Assembly: GCF_001701025.1 (NCBI RefSeq)
Contig: NZ_CP016793.1
Coordinates: forward strand, 5,084,001-5,148,000
DNA length: 64,000 bases
Source of the DNA: Lentzea guizhouensis
Lineage (GTDB): Bacteria > Actinomycetota > Actinomycetes > Mycobacteriales > Pseudonocardiaceae
Direction: 5' to 3'
Each line of letters begins with the position of its first letter. Within the stretch, counting starts at the first letter, position 1. Shown piece by piece: positions 42,355 through 52,754 of this stretch. Both the position numbers and the translations under genes were made by a program. The notes beneath the pieces were generated by a model. The model searched no databases. It was given only the letters and a program-made list of their open reading frames with translations, and had not been told where the DNA came from.

Positions 42355-42490
42355 CGGGTCGCGTGCGGAGTCGGCCAGCACCCCGGTCGCGCACCGCCGG
42401 GCGGTACGCTGATCAGGAGGCGGTGGGCCGCCTGCCGGACTGCGGGAGACTCTGCGGGTACGTGAAGCTCTATGACGAGACGGCGATCAA

Positions 42491-42814
42491 ATGACCGTGT
42501 CCAACGCCTCGATGCTCGACCAGTGGGAGCAGGTCATCGACTTCGTCGAGGACTCCTACCACGACAACATCGACGAATACATGTACGACCTGTCGGTGAG
42601 GGAAGCGATCGAACGCCGTCTCTCGGAGGGCGCCGAACCGCCGTGGGTGGCGGAACGCCTCGCCGAGCTCGACGCCCGGTTCCGCGCGCTGCTGTTGCCC
42701 GAGCCGGTGCGCGACGACGTGCCGTGGTGGAAGGCGCACGTGCCCGCTTACGCGGGTGCGGAGCTGGCCGCGTCGTTGCACGAGTGGTACGGCGTGACCA
42801 TCGAGGTCCGCTGA
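42491..42814 (+). CDS. Small acidic protein of unknown function
   Basis: A 107-residue protein from ATG 42491. The N-terminal half is acidic and helical (QWEQVIDFVEDSYHDNIDEY), followed by SVREAIERRLSEGAEPPWVA, ERLAELDARFRALLLP and a C-terminal DVPWWKAHVPAYAGAELAAS. The codon usage and the helical composition look like a real protein. I do not recognise a family. The start context is GACGGCGATCAA without a strong ribosome site. It stands alone between two convergent or divergent units. Confidence 0.65.
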   Translation: MTVSNASMLDQWEQVIDFVEDSYHDNIDEYMYDLSVREAIERRLSEGAEPPWVAERLAELDARFRALLLPEPVRDDVPWWKAHVPAYAGAELAASLHEWYGVTIEVR

Positions 42815-42864
42815 CCGGAGGTGGGATGAGGAGGTTCGAACGCGCTCGGAACCGGGCCTTCCGT

Positions 42865-44253
42865 CTAGTGGGCGATCATCACGTGCTTCACGCGCGTGTA
42901 GTCCTCCAGCCCGTGCATCGACAAGTCCTTCCCATACCCCGACGCCCCGAACCCGCCGTGCGGCATCTCCGACGCCACGAGCCCGTGCGTGTTCACCCAC
43001 ACGATCCCGAAGTCGAGCCGTGCGCTCAAAGCCGCGACACGCCCCGCATCCCGCGTCCAGATCGACGACGCCAACCCCTGCGGCACGCCATTGGCCAACG
43101 CCACGGCTTCGTCGTCGGAGGCGAACGTCTGCACGGTGATCACCGGCGCGAACGCCTCTTCCTGTACGAGCTCGTCGTCCTGCGACACCCCCGAAACCAC
43201 GGTGGGCTCCAGGAAGAAGCCATCAGACCCGTGCCGTCGCCCTCCACAGTGGACCAGTCCTGAGGACCGCGACACCAATCCCAGCACGCGGTCGAGCTGC
43301 GCCTGCGAGTTCAACGGACCGAAGTCGAAACCGGGCACCTGCGAAGACGCCACCTTCACCAACGCCTCGACGAACGAGTCGAAAACCGACGTGTGCACCA
43401 GAACGCGAGAGGCGGCCGTGCAGTCCTGGCCCGCGTTGTAGAAGGCGGCGCCGACGATCCCCTCCGCGGCAGTGACCACGTCCGCGTCGTCGAACACCAA
43501 GACCGGTGCGTTGCCACCGAGTTCGAGGTGCAGCCGCTTCACCGTCGCAGCAGCGGAACGGGCCACCTCGGCACCAGCGCGCGTGGAGCCGGTCAGCGAC
43601 ACCATCGCGGGAACGGGGTGTTCGACGAGCAGGCGGCCGGTGTCGCGGTCACCCAGCACGACGTTGACCACACCGGGCGGCAGCACCTCGGCGGCCAGTG
43701 AGGCGAGCAGCACAGACGAAGACGGTGTGGTGTCGGCGGGCTTCAACACCACCGTGTTGCCGGCGGCCAACGCCGGGGCGATCTTCCAGACGGCCATCAT
43801 CAGCGGGTAGTTCCACGGGGTGATCTGGGCGATCACACCCACGGGCTCGCGGCGCTGGTAGGAGGTGTGGCCGGGCAGGTACTCCCCGGCGGAGGCCGAC
43901 GACAGCGCACGGGCGGCGCCCGCGAAGAAGCGGATCTGGTCGGCGCACTGGGGGATCTCCTCCTCGACCAGCACCGAGCGGATCTTGCCGGTTTCGCGGA
44001 CCTCCGCATCGGCGATGGTCGCGGCGTTGGACTCCAGCAGGTCGGCCAGCTTCAGCAACGCCTGCTGGCGTTCCGAAGGGGTGGTGCGCGACCACGACAC
44101 GAACGCGGTGGCGGCGGCGGAGACCGCGGCGTCGACCTCGGCGGCGCGGGAGACGGCGGCACGGCCGAACTCGACGCCCGTTGCGGGGTCGATCAGCGGT
44201 GAGGTGTCCGCGGCGGGCGAAGAGGTGCCGTTGATGAAGTTCGCGACGATCAC
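42865..44253 (-). CDS. NAD-dependent aldehyde dehydrogenase (aminobutyraldehyde dehydrogenase-like)
   Basis: A 462-residue ALDH from GTG 44253, overlapping the ThDP enzyme stop (GTGA). Hallmarks: ITPWNYPLMMAVWKIAPALA, the NAD/Glu region VKRLHLELGGNAPVLVFDDA, the catalytic Cys in AAFYNAGQDCTAASRVLVHT, EEAFAPVITVQTF and MPHGGFGASGYGKDLSMHGL. The C-terminal SGYGKDLS and EDYTRVKHVM are typical for gamma-aminobutyraldehyde dehydrogenases. As last gene of the agmatinase operon it probably oxidises the aldehyde produced from putrescine or a guanidino-aldehyde to the acid. Confidence 0.92.
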   Translation of the reverse strand: MIVANFINGTSSPAADTSPLIDPATGVEFGRAAVSRAAEVDAAVSAAATAFVSWSRTTPSERQQALLKLADLLESNAATIADAEVRETGKIRSVLVEEEIPQCADQIRFFAGAARALSSASAGEYLPGHTSYQRREPVGVIAQITPWNYPLMMAVWKIAPALAAGNTVVLKPADTTPSSSVLLASLAAEVLPPGVVNVVLGDRDTGRLLVEHPVPAMVSLTGSTRAGAEVARSAAATVKRLHLELGGNAPVLVFDDADVVTAAEGIVGAAFYNAGQDCTAASRVLVHTSVFDSFVEALVKVASSQVPGFDFGPLNSQAQLDRVLGLVSRSSGLVHCGGRRHGSDGFFLEPTVVSGVSQDDELVQEEAFAPVITVQTFASDDEAVALANGVPQGLASSIWTRDAGRVAALSARLDFGIVWVNTHGLVASEMPHGGFGASGYGKDLSMHGLEDYTRVKHVMIAH

Positions 44254-45869
44254 GTGTGCTCCAGGTGCGTGGGGGCGAACATGCGCAACACCGCGGGCAG
44301 GACCACCACGTGCGGGCCGTTCGTGGCGAAGGCCCTGGTGAGGTCCTCGCGCAGCGTCTCCGGCGTGGTGAGGGTCGCGGGGACGCCGAAGGACGCGGCG
44401 AGTGCCACGAAGTCCGGGCGGGTCAGCTCGGTGGCGGTGGCCTGGCCGAACGCGTCGGTCATGTACTCGCGCAGGATGCCGTAGCCGCCGTCGTCGACGA
44501 TCAGCCACACCACGCGCGAGCCGTGCTGGGCGGCGGTGGCGAGCTCGGAGATGCCGTACATGGCGCCGCCGTCACCGGAGACCGCCAGCACCGGACCGTC
44601 GTGAGCCGCCGCGACGCCCAGCGCCGCGGGGAAGCCGTAGCCGAGGCCGCCCGCGCCCTGGGCCGAGAGCTGCGCGCCGCCGCGCGGGTCCCAGGCCGAC
44701 CAGGCCCAGTAGGCGAGGATCGTCATGTCCCAGCACGTCGGGGTGCCGTCGGGGACGGCGGCGCGCAACGCTTGCAGGACGCCGAGCTCCAGCGCGAGGT
44801 CCTGCGCGGCCAACCGATCCTGTACGCGTGTCAACAACTCCGCGACCCGCGCCTCCGCAACGCCGTCGGCAACCCTTGCCGTGACCCCGGAAACCAACGC
44901 GCGCAACGCGTGCCGGGCCTCGGCGTGGATGCCGAGAGCCGGGTAGTTCGACTCCAGCTTGCCGAGGTCCGCCTCGATCTGGACCACCGCACCGCGCGGC
45001 TGGAACGTCCGGTAGTTGCTGGACAGCTCCCCGAGCCCGGACCCCACCACCAGCAGCACGTCCGCGTCGGCCAGGAACGACGTGGTGTGCCAGTCCTCCA
45101 GCCACGACTGCGCGGAGAGCGGGTGCTCCCGGGGGAAGTTGCCCTTGCCGCCGAACGTGCTCACCACCGGTGCGCGCAGCTTCTCGGCCAGCTGGGCCAG
45201 TTCGGGGCCGGAGGCGCCACCACCGGCCAGGATGACCGGGCGCTGAGCACCGTCCAGCAACCGCACCGCCTCCGCGACCAGCTCCGGCCGCGGGTGCAGC
45301 TCGCGCGGTGACCACGACACCGACGTCACCGGCGGCACCCCGGCCGGGCCGAGCAGCACGTCCTGCGGGATCTCCAGCCACACCGGACCGTACGGCGCAG
45401 TCAGCGCGATCTCCCACGCTTCGGCCAACGCCGACGGGATCTGCGACGCATGCCGGACAACGCGTGCGTGCTTCACGATGTCCCGGAACGACGCCAGCTG
45501 GTCCGTCAGCTCGTGCAGGTATCCACCACGCACGCCGCCAAGACCGGCCCTGGGGATCTGCGACGAAATACCCAGCACGGGCGCCGAAGCAGCGGCGGAC
45601 TCCTGCAGTCCGGCCAACGTCTGCAACGCACCCGGTCCGGTCGAGACGAGCAACGGCGTCACGGAACCCGTGAGCCGTGCGTGCCCATCGGTGGCGAACG
45701 CGGCGTTGACCTCCGTCCGCGACCCGACGTACCTCAGCTCCGACCGCCGCAAGGCGTCGAACAACCCGAGAGCGTGCTGGCCGGGAATGCCGAAGACGGT
45801 GCTCGCGCCGAGCGCCTCCAGCGTCTCGACGACGACGTCACCGCCGGTGCGTCCAGAGGAGTCGGTCAC
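44250..45869 (-). CDS. Thiamine-diphosphate enzyme (acetolactate synthase-like large subunit)
   Basis: A 539-residue ThDP enzyme. The pyrimidine-binding domain has [20 protein letters not shown], with the catalytic Glu in [20 protein letters not shown] and [20 protein letters not shown]; the central domain has [20 protein letters not shown]; the diphosphate domain has [20 protein letters not shown] then [18 protein letters not shown]. The motif that is usually NN-GGYG reads DDGGYG. Acetolactate synthase is unlikely in this operon; proteins of this kind are found beside agmatinase-type genes, perhaps acting on a keto acid or guanidino compound. It overlaps its neighbours by 4 bp on both sides. 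Confidence 0.85.
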   Translation of the reverse strand: MTDSSGRTGGDVVVETLEALGASTVFGIPGQHALGLFDALRRSELRYVGSRTEVNAAFATDGHARLTGSVTPLLVSTGPGALQTLAGLQESAAASAPVLGISSQIPRAGLGGVRGGYLHELTDQLASFRDIVKHARVVRHASQIPSALAEAWEIALTAPYGPVWLEIPQDVLLGPAGVPPVTSVSWSPRELHPRPELVAEAVRLLDGAQRPVILAGGGASGPELAQLAEKLRAPVVSTFGGKGNFPREHPLSAQSWLEDWHTTSFLADADVLLVVGSGLGELSSNYRTFQPRGAVVQIEADLGKLESNYPALGIHAEARHALRALVSGVTARVADGVAEARVAELLTRVQDRLAAQDLALELGVLQALRAAVPDGTPTCWDMTILAYWAWSAWDPRGGAQLSAQGAGGLGYGFPAALGVAAAHDGPVLAVSGDGGAMYGISELATAAQHGSRVVWLIVDDGGYGILREYMTDAFGQATATELTRPDFVALAASFGVPATLTTPETLREDLTRAFATNGPHVVVLPAVLRMFAPTHLEHT

Positions 45870-46804
45870 GCGCCCTCCTTCAGAGCCATCAAACTCACGA
45901 GGTCGTACGCAACGTGAGAGGCTGCCACAGAAGTGATGTCCGCGTGGTCGTAGGCCGGAGCGACCTCCACGACGTCCGCGCCGACCAGGTTCAGCCCCCG
46001 CAGCCCTCGCAGGATCTCCAGCAGCTCCCGCGACGTCATCCCACCGGCCTCCGGCGTGCCGGTGCCGGGCGCGTGCGCCGGGTCCAGCACGTCGATGTCG
46101 ATCGACACGTACACCGGCCGCGACCCGATCCGCTGCCGCAGCGCGTCGACCGTCTCGTCGACACCTCGCCGCAGGACGTCCGACGACGTGACGATGCCGA
46201 ACCCGAGCCGCCGGTCGTCCTCCAGGTCCTTCTTGCCGTACAACGGCCCGCGCGTGCCGACGTGGGAGATCGCCTCGGTGTCGAGGATGCCTTCCTCGAC
46301 GGCACGGCGGAACGGCGTGCCGTGTGTGTACGGCTCACCGAAGTACGTGTCCCACGTGTCCAGGTGTGCGTCGAAGTGCAGCAGCGCAACAGGTCCGTGG
46401 ATCCGCGACACCGCCCTCAGCAACGGCAGCGCGATCGTGTGGTCACCGCCGATCGTCACCAACCGCGTGCCCCCGGCCTGCAGCTCGGACGCCGCGCCCT
46501 CGATGGTCTCGATCGCCTCGCCGATGTGGAACGGGTTCACCGCGACGTCCCCGCCGTCCGCGACCTGCACGCGTTCGAACGGCGACACGTCCAGGCCGGG
46601 GTGGTACGGGCGCAGCAACCGGGACGCCTCCCGCACCGCCGAGGGTGCGAACCGCGCACCGGGCCGGTAGGAGACGCCGGTGTCGAACGGGATCCCCACC
46701 ACCGCGACGTCCGCGTGCGCCACCTGGTCCAGGCGCGGCAGCCGGGCGAAGGTCGCCGGGCCCGCGTAGCGCGGGACCTGCGAGGAGTCGACGGGGCCGA
46801 TCAT
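45866..46804 (-). CDS. speB: Agmatinase/guanidinobutyrase-type ureohydrolase
   Basis: A 312-residue Mn-dependent ureohydrolase. The metal motifs are all present: [25 protein letters not shown] and [20 protein letters not shown] then GG. N-terminal [20 protein letters not shown] then [10 protein letters not shown] is typical of agmatinases. The enzyme hydrolyses a guanidino compound (agmatine, guanidinobutyrate or similar) to urea and the amine. The symporter and aldehyde dehydrogenase in the same operon fit import and breakdown of an exogenous guanidino compound or polyamine precursor. ATG 46804 overlaps the transporter stop by 4 bp. Confidence 0.92.
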   Translation of the reverse strand: MIGPVDSSQVPRYAGPATFARLPRLDQVAHADVAVVGIPFDTGVSYRPGARFAPSAVREASRLLRPYHPGLDVSPFERVQVADGGDVAVNPFHIGEAIETIEGAASELQAGGTRLVTIGGDHTIALPLLRAVSRIHGPVALLHFDAHLDTWDTYFGEPYTHGTPFRRAVEEGILDTEAISHVGTRGPLYGKKDLEDDRRLGFGIVTSSDVLRRGVDETVDALRQRIGSRPVYVSIDIDVLDPAHAPGTGTPEAGGMTSRELLEILRGLRGLNLVGADVVEVAPAYDHADITSVAASHVAYDLVSLMALKEGA

Positions 46805-48225
46805 GCTTTCACCAGTTCCTCTTCGGTTGCCTTCCCCGCCACGCGCCGGTTCCACGCCGCCAGCACGGCCGGGTCGGTGGGCGGGGTGGCCAGGCTGACC
46901 ACGACGTACGTCACCAGCGACGCGCCGAGGCTGTAGTAGATCGGGGAGTCGGCCAGCACGCCGTCCAGCACCATGAACGCGATCGCCGTCAGCGAGCCGG
47001 CCGCCATCGACGTCATCGCGCCGGCCTGCGTGCCGCGCTTCCACACCAGCCCGCCGAGGATCGCCACCAGCAGCCCGCCGACCAGGATGTTGTAGGCGAC
47101 CGTCAACGCCGCCACGACGTCGTTCAGCGCCACCGCGATGCCGATCGCGACGATGCCGAGCACCAGCGTGAACATCCGGTTCGAGTGCACGTCGCCCTTG
47201 GCACCGCGCTTCCAGATGTCGGTGGAGGCGACGGTCGCGCAGGCGATCAGCGCACCGGACGACGTGGACATCATGGCCGCCAGCGCCGCCGCGAGCACGA
47301 GCCCGCGCACCCCGGTCGGCAGCAGGTTCTCCACGATCGTCGCGAACGCCTCGTCGGAGTTCGCGATGTCCGGGTACAGCGCCTTGCCCGCGGTGCCGAT
47401 CACCGCGCCGGCGACGGCGTAGACCAGGCAGTAGAGCCCGGACGTGATCCCGCCCCACGTGGCGACCTGCGGCGACTTGGCGGTGAACACGCGCTGCCAG
47501 ATGTCCTGTCCGATCAGCAGACCGAACACGTAGATCAGCAGGTAGGTGATGATCGTGCTGACACCGATGGTGCCGACGTCGAACACCGCCGGGTCGTTCA
47601 GCCGTTCCTTGATGCCGTCGAAGCCGCCCGCCGCGGACAACGAGATCGGCAGCAGCAGGAACAGGATGCCGATCGTCTTCACCACGAATTGCACGATGTC
47701 GGTCAGCGTGATCGACCACATGCCGCCGAGAACGCTGTACAGCACCACGATGCCGCCGCCGATGATGACGCCGACGGACTTCGGCAGTCCGAAGAGGACG
47801 GTGAAGATCGTGGAGTACGCGATCGTGGACGTGACCGTCAGCATCAGCGTGTACGCCCACATCACCGTGCCGGACACCATCGACGAGCTGCCGCCGTAGC
47901 GCAGGTCGAGCATCTGGGAGACCGTGTAGACCTTGAGCCGCACGATCCGGCGCGCGAACAGGGCGCTCAGCAGCAAGATGCCGAGGCCGATGGCGAACAC
48001 CATCCAGGCGCCGGAGATGCCGAACTTGTAGCCGAGCCCGACGCCGCCGATGGTCGACGCGCCACCGAGCACGACGGCGGACATGGTGCCGGAGTACATG
48101 GCGAAACCGAGCCTGCGTCCGGCGACCAGGTACTCGCTCTTGCTGGTGGCGCGGCGCATGCCCCACCAGCCCATGCCGATCATGCCGAGCACGTAGGCGG
48201 CGATCACCGCGTAGTCGAGAGCCAC
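46801..48225 (-). CDS. Sodium:solute symporter (SSS family)
   Basis: A 474-residue membrane protein from GTG 48225 with about 13 hydrophobic segments. SSS hallmarks: [95 protein letters not shown] then [10 protein letters not shown], and [13 protein letters not shown]. It should import the operon's substrate with Na+. First gene of the operon symporter-agmatinase-ThDP enzyme-ALDH, all linked by 4-bp overlaps. The promoter must lie in the 82-bp gap to the divergent PucR-type regulator, which is probably its activator. Confidence 0.92.
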   Translation of the reverse strand: MALDYAVIAAYVLGMIGMGWWGMRRATSKSEYLVAGRRLGFAMYSGTMSAVVLGGASTIGGVGLGYKFGISGAWMVFAIGLGILLLSALFARRIVRLKVYTVSQMLDLRYGGSSSMVSGTVMWAYTLMLTVTSTIAYSTIFTVLFGLPKSVGVIIGGGIVVLYSVLGGMWSITLTDIVQFVVKTIGILFLLLPISLSAAGGFDGIKERLNDPAVFDVGTIGVSTIITYLLIYVFGLLIGQDIWQRVFTAKSPQVATWGGITSGLYCLVYAVAGAVIGTAGKALYPDIANSDEAFATIVENLLPTGVRGLVLAAALAAMMSTSSGALIACATVASTDIWKRGAKGDVHSNRMFTLVLGIVAIGIAVALNDVVAALTVAYNILVGGLLVAILGGLVWKRGTQAGAMTSMAAGSLTAIAFMVLDGVLADSPIYYSLGASLVTYVVVSLATPPTDPAVLAAWNRRVAGKATEEELVKA

Positions 48226-48307
48226 TGTCGGACCTCCTTGGGTTGCAGGTCACAGTAGGAACGCGGGCTGGCGCTGGTAAGCAGTCGTTCTGCACAATCC
48301 TGGGCTT

Positions 48308-49644
48308 GTGGTTGTGCACACCGTCCCACTGCGCGAGCTCGTCGCGCGAGCAGACCTCGGGCTGACCGTCCTGTGTGGATCATCCGGGCTGGACCGGCCG
48401 GTCCGCTGGGCGCACGTGTCCGAGCTCGCCGACCCGACGCCGTACCTGGTCGGGGAGGAGCTGCTGCTCACGGCCGGGGTGCGGTTCCCCGGCGACGTGC
48501 CCGGCTACGTCGCCGGGCTGGTGTCCTCGGGGGTCTCGGCGATCGGGTTCGGGGTGGAGCCGGAGTTCCGCGAGGTGCCGTCGCCGCTGGTCGAGGCCTG
48601 TGCGCAGCAGGGGATGCCGCTGCTGGCTGTGCCGCCGTCCACCCCGTTCCTCGCGGTGTCGCAGGCGTTGGGCGCGTTGCTCGCCGAGATCGCCGTGCGG
48701 GAGCAGCGGATGCTCGCGGACAGCCAGCGCGCGCTCACCCGTGCCGCCACCCGCGTCCGGCCGGTGGAGTCGGTGCTGACCACGCTGGCGGTCGTGCTGG
48801 GCTGCCGCGCGGACCTCGTGGAACCGGCGAGCGCGCCGGACGACGTGGCGTCGCTGGTGGACCGGGTGGCGTCGGGCACCGGCCCCCGTTCGGCCTCCGC
48901 CCAGGTGGGTGACGAGCACGTGACGCTCGACCCGGTCGAGTCGTCGGTGCTCGTGGTGCGGCGGGCGAGTCCGCTGTCACCGGCCGAACGGGCCGTGGTC
49001 ACGGTGGCGCTGGCGTTGCTCGGGCTGCTGCGCAGGGACGTGGAGAGCGAACGCGGGCGGCTCGCGCGGCTGGCGGCGTCGCTGCTGCGGGCTGAGGTCC
49101 CCGGCCTGGCCGGCGTGCTGGGACCGGGGCCGTACCGGGTGGTCGCGGGGGAGTCGCGGCGGACTACGACGTGCTGGCCAGGCGGTACGGGCCGGTGGTG
49201 TCGGGGTGGGCGACGGGTTCTCGCGCTGGTCCGGCCGGGGTGGTGACCGGCGGTCGGCGTGTCGGCGCCGATCGCGGGTGAGGAGCTGCCGGTGTCGGCG
49301 GTCGGTGAGGCGGTGGCGGAGGCCTCCGCCCTGTTGCCGCGGGCGCTGGCGACCGGCGCACCCGCCGTCGCGTCGTCGACCTGACGTCGCTGCTGGACCC
49401 GGCGGTGGCGTCCGCGTTCGCCCGCAGGGAGCTCGCGGCGCTGCTCGCGAGGCCGGAGCTGGTCGAGACGCTGAGGGCCTGGCTGGCCCAGCACGGCAGC
49501 TGGGACCGGGCCGCGGCGGTGCTCGGCGTGCACCGCAACAGCGTCCGGCACCGCATCGGGCACGTCGAACGACTGCTCGGCCGCGACCTCGGTTCGGCCG
49601 ATGCCCGAGCGGCGCTGTGGCTCGCGCTGACGTGGCTCGATTAA
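48308..49644 (+). pseudogene. PucR/CdaR-type regulator broken by three frameshifts
   Basis: The N-terminal PucR domain is intact in frame 2: [80 protein letters not shown]. The C-terminal PucR HTH is in frame 1: LAALLARPELVETLRAWLAQ, HGSWDRAAAVLGVHRNSVRH, RIGHVERLLGRDL. Between them the homologous sequence passes 2 to 1 at about 49158, 1 to 2 near 49250 and 2 to 1 near 49360. No nonsense substitutions are seen apart from those made by the shifts. The gene is divergent from the symporter operon and is the expected regulator of it. Either it is inactivated or the sequence carries indel errors. Confidence 0.82.
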
Positions 49645-49787
49645 TTCCTTTGCGGGTGTGTCAGGTGCTCGGTCATGATTGTTGCATGATCCGAGCAGAT
49701 GAATGGACCGGAGCTCCGGCCAAGCTGTGACCAGCTGAAACGCAGTCAATCTATTTTTAGCGAGCATTTGTTTTGATGCTCGTGTTC

Positions 49788-49859
49788 GGCGTGTTCGTCC
49801 AGTGGTCAGGACGTCGGATTCTCAATCCGGAAACACGGGTTCGATCCCCGTACGCGCTA
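49788..49859 (+). tRNA. tRNA-Glu (anticodon CTC)
   Basis: A full cloverleaf can be drawn. Acceptor ggcgtgt (49788-49794)/acgcgct (49852-49858) with two G-U pairs; D-stem gtcc/ggac (49797-49800/49809-49812); anticodon stem tcgga/tccgg (49814-49818/49826-49830) with loop ttctcaa and anticodon CTC at 49821-49823; 4-base variable region; T-arm acggg-ttcgatc-cccgt (49835-49851); discriminator A 49859. CCA is not encoded. It is an isolated tRNA gene; no integrase or att-like duplication is seen beside it. Confidence 0.95.
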
Positions 49860-49978
49860 CGTGGCCCGGTCTCTGTGGGGTGGACCGGGCCCGCTGTCAA
49901 CCGGGTGAATGTCAGACGGACCCAAAGAATCTTCGAAAACTTCGCCCGAATGGTCTAGACGCCAGTTACGCTCTGCGA

Positions 49979-50656
49979 ATGGCTGCGGTCCCCGCCTTCG
50001 CACGGTACGAGGTCGACGTACGTCGGCCGAACGCCGCGCGGATCCACGACTACTACCTGGGCGGCGCCCACAACTACGCCGCCGACCGCGCGTTCGCCAA
50101 GCAGGCGGTCCGGATCGACCCCGAGCTGCCGCTCGTCACCCGCGCCCACCGGCTCTTCCTGCGCCACGCCGTCCGGCACTGCTGGGAGGCGGGCGTCCGC
50201 CAGTTCCTCGACCTCGGCTCCGGCATCCCGACGTGCGGCGCGACGCACCAGACGCTGCCCGACGCCCGTGTCGTCTACGTGGACTCCGACCAGGTGACCG
50301 CCACCTTCGCCCGCGGCCTGCTGCGCGGCGAGCCGCGGGCGTGCGCGGTCCAGGCCGACCTGCGCCGCCCCGAGCAGGTGCTGCGACATCCCGGCGTGCT
50401 GTCCCACCTGGACCTGCGCGAGCCGTACGCGGTGCTGATGGTGGACGTCCTGCGGTACGTCGACGACGCCACCGGTCCCGGCCGGGTCGTCCGCCGCTAC
50501 CGGCACGCGTTGCCCGCCGGCGGTTTCCTCGTGGTCTCGCACCCGCAGCCGGTCGAGCAGCTGCTGGAGGGCCTGCAGATCGAGGCGCCGTGCGTGGTCC
50601 CCGGCGCGTACGCGGGAATCGGTCGCAAGCCGCAGGCGGCCCCCGGCCGTATCTGA
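49979..50656 (+). CDS. SAM-dependent methyltransferase of the SAV2177/DUF574 type
   Basis: A 225-residue protein from ATG 49979. RRPNAARIHDYYLGGAHNYA, DRAFAKQAVRIDPELPLVTR and AHRLFLRHAVRHCWEAGVRQ are the conserved N-terminal features of the actinobacterial DUF574 methyltransferases. The SAM-binding region is FLDLGSGIPTCGATHQTLPD, ARVVYVDSDQVTATFARGLL. The usual family members are ~265 residues; this one is short at the C-terminus (ends GIGRKPQAAPGRI). The substrate is unknown. An upstream extension in frame would run through the tRNA gene and is rejected. Confidence 0.87.
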   Translation: MAAVPAFARYEVDVRRPNAARIHDYYLGGAHNYAADRAFAKQAVRIDPELPLVTRAHRLFLRHAVRHCWEAGVRQFLDLGSGIPTCGATHQTLPDARVVYVDSDQVTATFARGLLRGEPRACAVQADLRRPEQVLRHPGVLSHLDLREPYAVLMVDVLRYVDDATGPGRVVRRYRHALPAGGFLVVSHPQPVEQLLEGLQIEAPCVVPGAYAGIGRKPQAAPGRI

Positions 50657-50694
50657 CACCTCGTCCGGTCCTCTTCCAGTACGTGCGAGGGGGC

Positions 50695-52163
50695 ATGGAG
50701 GACGAAGGGGATGCGCTCGTGCGCGCTCGAGCGCTGCGGTCCGCCGGAAAACCGGAGGAGGCGGCGGCCGAGCTGCGCAAGGCACTCGCGACCTCGAACG
50801 ACCGGTGCGAGCTGCTGTACCTGTTGTGGGACTGCCAGTTCGTGCTGGGCGACCGGGCGGCCGCACACGAGACCCTGCTGGAGGCCAAGGCGTTGGCCGA
50901 CGGCGTGGCGGCACACCGGATCGCCGTCGCCGAGGCCAGCTGGCTGATGTCGCAGGGGGAGTACGCGGCCGCCGTCGAGATGATCGCGGCGGTGACGACG
51001 CCTGACGAGTCCGTGCGCGCGTACGGCTTGAGCGTGCGCGGGGTGTGTGAGGCGTTCCTGGGCGACATGGACAAAGGCGTTGCGACACTGGAGGAAGCGC
51101 GCGCGTCGGCTCATCGCAGCGGCGACATGCGTGAGTACACCAGGGCCGTGGGCAACCTGACGTTCGTGCTCGGTAGTTCGGGACACCACGAACGCAGCGC
51201 GCGCATCGGTGCGGAAGCGCTCAAACGGCTTGCCGTGCAGGGATTCCCGTCGACGTACAGCGCGCCGATCCGGTACAACCTCGCCACCAGCCTGCTCGCG
51301 CTGGGCAGGTGGCCGGAGCTCGACGTGCTGGAGGTGCCGGACACCATCCCCGGCAACAAGGCCGCGCGCATCCTGCTCTGCCAGGCGGAGGCGCGGGCGT
51401 TGCGCGGGCTGGACCCGGACGACCTGGTCGAGGCGGCCGCGAAGGCCATCGACGGGCAGGACGCGTTGTTCGCCGCCCAGAGCGCGTACACCAGGGCCGT
51501 TGCGGCACGGGCGAAAGGCCGGCACCGGGCGGCGGTGGAGCTGTGCCGCGAGACGGTGCTGGACCCGCCGGCGGCGTTGACCGGCGGCGAGGTGCTGCGG
51601 CTGATCGCCGAGGGCCTGGGGGCGGTGCACGACCTGCAGGCGGCGGGTGGCCGGGTCACCAAGCTCGACGACCCGAGGCGGTGGAGCAGGGCTGCTCGCG
51701 CGGCTGCCGGTGCCGCGCGGGCCGGAGGACGAGGTGGCGCCGGGTGGCCCTCGCCGAGGCGGGGCTGGACGACTGGGCCGCCGTGGCCGCCGACTGGGAC
51801 CGGCAGCGGATGCCGTACCAGGCGGCCTACGCCAGGACCCGGTGCGGTGAGCCGGAAGCGTTGCGCCGGGCACACGTCGTGGCCGAGCGGTTGCGCGCCG
51901 TGCCGTTGCGGAAGAGGATCGACCGGGCCGCTCGCCGGCAGCGCATCCCGTTGCTGCACGGGGACGAACCCCAGCTCGGCACGCTCACCCCGCGCGAGCG
52001 CGAGGTCCTGGAGATGCTCGGCTGGGGCCGCACCAACCGCGAGATCGCCGCCGAGCTGGTGCTGAGCGTGCGCACCGTCGGCCTGCACGTGTCGCACGTG
52101 CTGGCCAAGCTCGGCGCGGGCAACCGGTCGGAGGCCGCGCGCATCGCCCGCGACCAAACCTAG
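50695..52163 (+). pseudogene. LuxR-type regulator with TPR-like repeats, frameshifted
   Basis: From ATG 50695 an intact ~330-residue TPR-like part runs to about 51690 (GKPEEAAAELRKALATSNDR, HRIAVAEASWLMSQGEYAAA, YSAPIRYNLATSLLALGRWP, FAAQSAYTRAVAARAKGRHR). The homologous sequence then moves to a second frame (GLLARLPVPRGPEDEVAP) and near 51738 to a third (VALAEAGLDDWAAVAADWDR, QRMPYQAAYARTRCGEPEAL), which ends in a LuxR HTH: LTPREREVLEMLGWGRTNRE, IAAELVLSVRTVGLHVSHVL, AKLGAGNRSEAARIA. Two indels thus separate the sensor part from the DNA-binding part. It lacks the ATPase domain usual for LAL regulators. Confidence 0.8.
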
Positions 52164-52239
52164 GTATTGCGACTGATGTGCTGAGGTGTGCTTCTGCGTT
52201 CTCCTTGTGGGGCAAGAAACTCGACCCGAGGAGAACCTG

Positions 52240-52671
52240 ATGAACCTGAAGCGCGCCGCAGCCGTGTTGTCCCTTGCCGGTGGGATCGCCGCCGTCACCG
52301 CGGGAACGTCGCACGCCCAGGTCGCCATGGCAGGCGGCTGTGAGCTGCGCGTCACCGAGGTGCGCGCGCTCGACCTGCAGGAGACGCCGACCGACGAGAT
52401 CTACCTCGTGGTCGGCGACGAGAGAACCGGCGTGCGCACCTTCACCGAAGGCCAGACGAGAGAGGCCACCGAGTTCGGAACCTCCGACCAGATCACGGAG
52501 TTCATCGGGCCCGGTGGCACGGTCCTGGTGTCCGTCGTCGAGGACGACCCCACCGCCGACACCAGGATCGGGGCCTTCTCCGTGCCCTGCCGTGCCGCCG
52601 CCACGCAGCGCGACGTCGCGGGCGCCGGTGCGTTCTACCGGGTCTCGTACGTCGTGACCCAGTTGCCGTAA
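52240..52671 (+). CDS. Small secreted protein of unknown function
   Basis: A 143-residue protein from ATG 52240 (CGAGGAGAA upstream). A signal peptide is clear (LKRAAAVLSLAGGIAAVTAG then TSHAQ). The mature part (CELRVTEVRALDLQETPTDE, YLVVGDERTGVRTFTEGQTR, VLVSVVEDDPTADTRIGAFS) is beta-rich, acidic and has two Cys that could form a disulfide. I do not recognise a family. It is separate from its neighbours. Confidence 0.75.
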   Translation: MNLKRAAAVLSLAGGIAAVTAGTSHAQVAMAGGCELRVTEVRALDLQETPTDEIYLVVGDERTGVRTFTEGQTREATEFGTSDQITEFIGPGGTVLVSVVEDDPTADTRIGAFSVPCRAAATQRDVAGAGAFYRVSYVVTQLP

Positions 52672-52754
52672 CAGATCTTCCGTTGTAACTGATCTTCCGG
52701 GCGCCGAGCGGTGGGCGCGGCGTCCGGAGCCCACCTTGTGAGGAGACCGCCGCC

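Noticed and set aside
46324..48258. Open frame of 644 codons on the plus strand
   Set aside because: It is antisense to the agmatinase and sodium symporter genes; the His/Arg/Asp-rich product has no recognisable motif.
49802..49978. Upstream extension of the methyltransferase reading frame
   Set aside because: The extension passes through tRNA-Glu; homologous protein sequence begins only at MAAVPAFARYEV (49979).
49788..49980. tRNA-Glu as an integration site for a mobile element
   Set aside because: No integrase gene, direct repeat of the tRNA 3' end or phage-like genes were found next to it; the neighbours look chromosomal.
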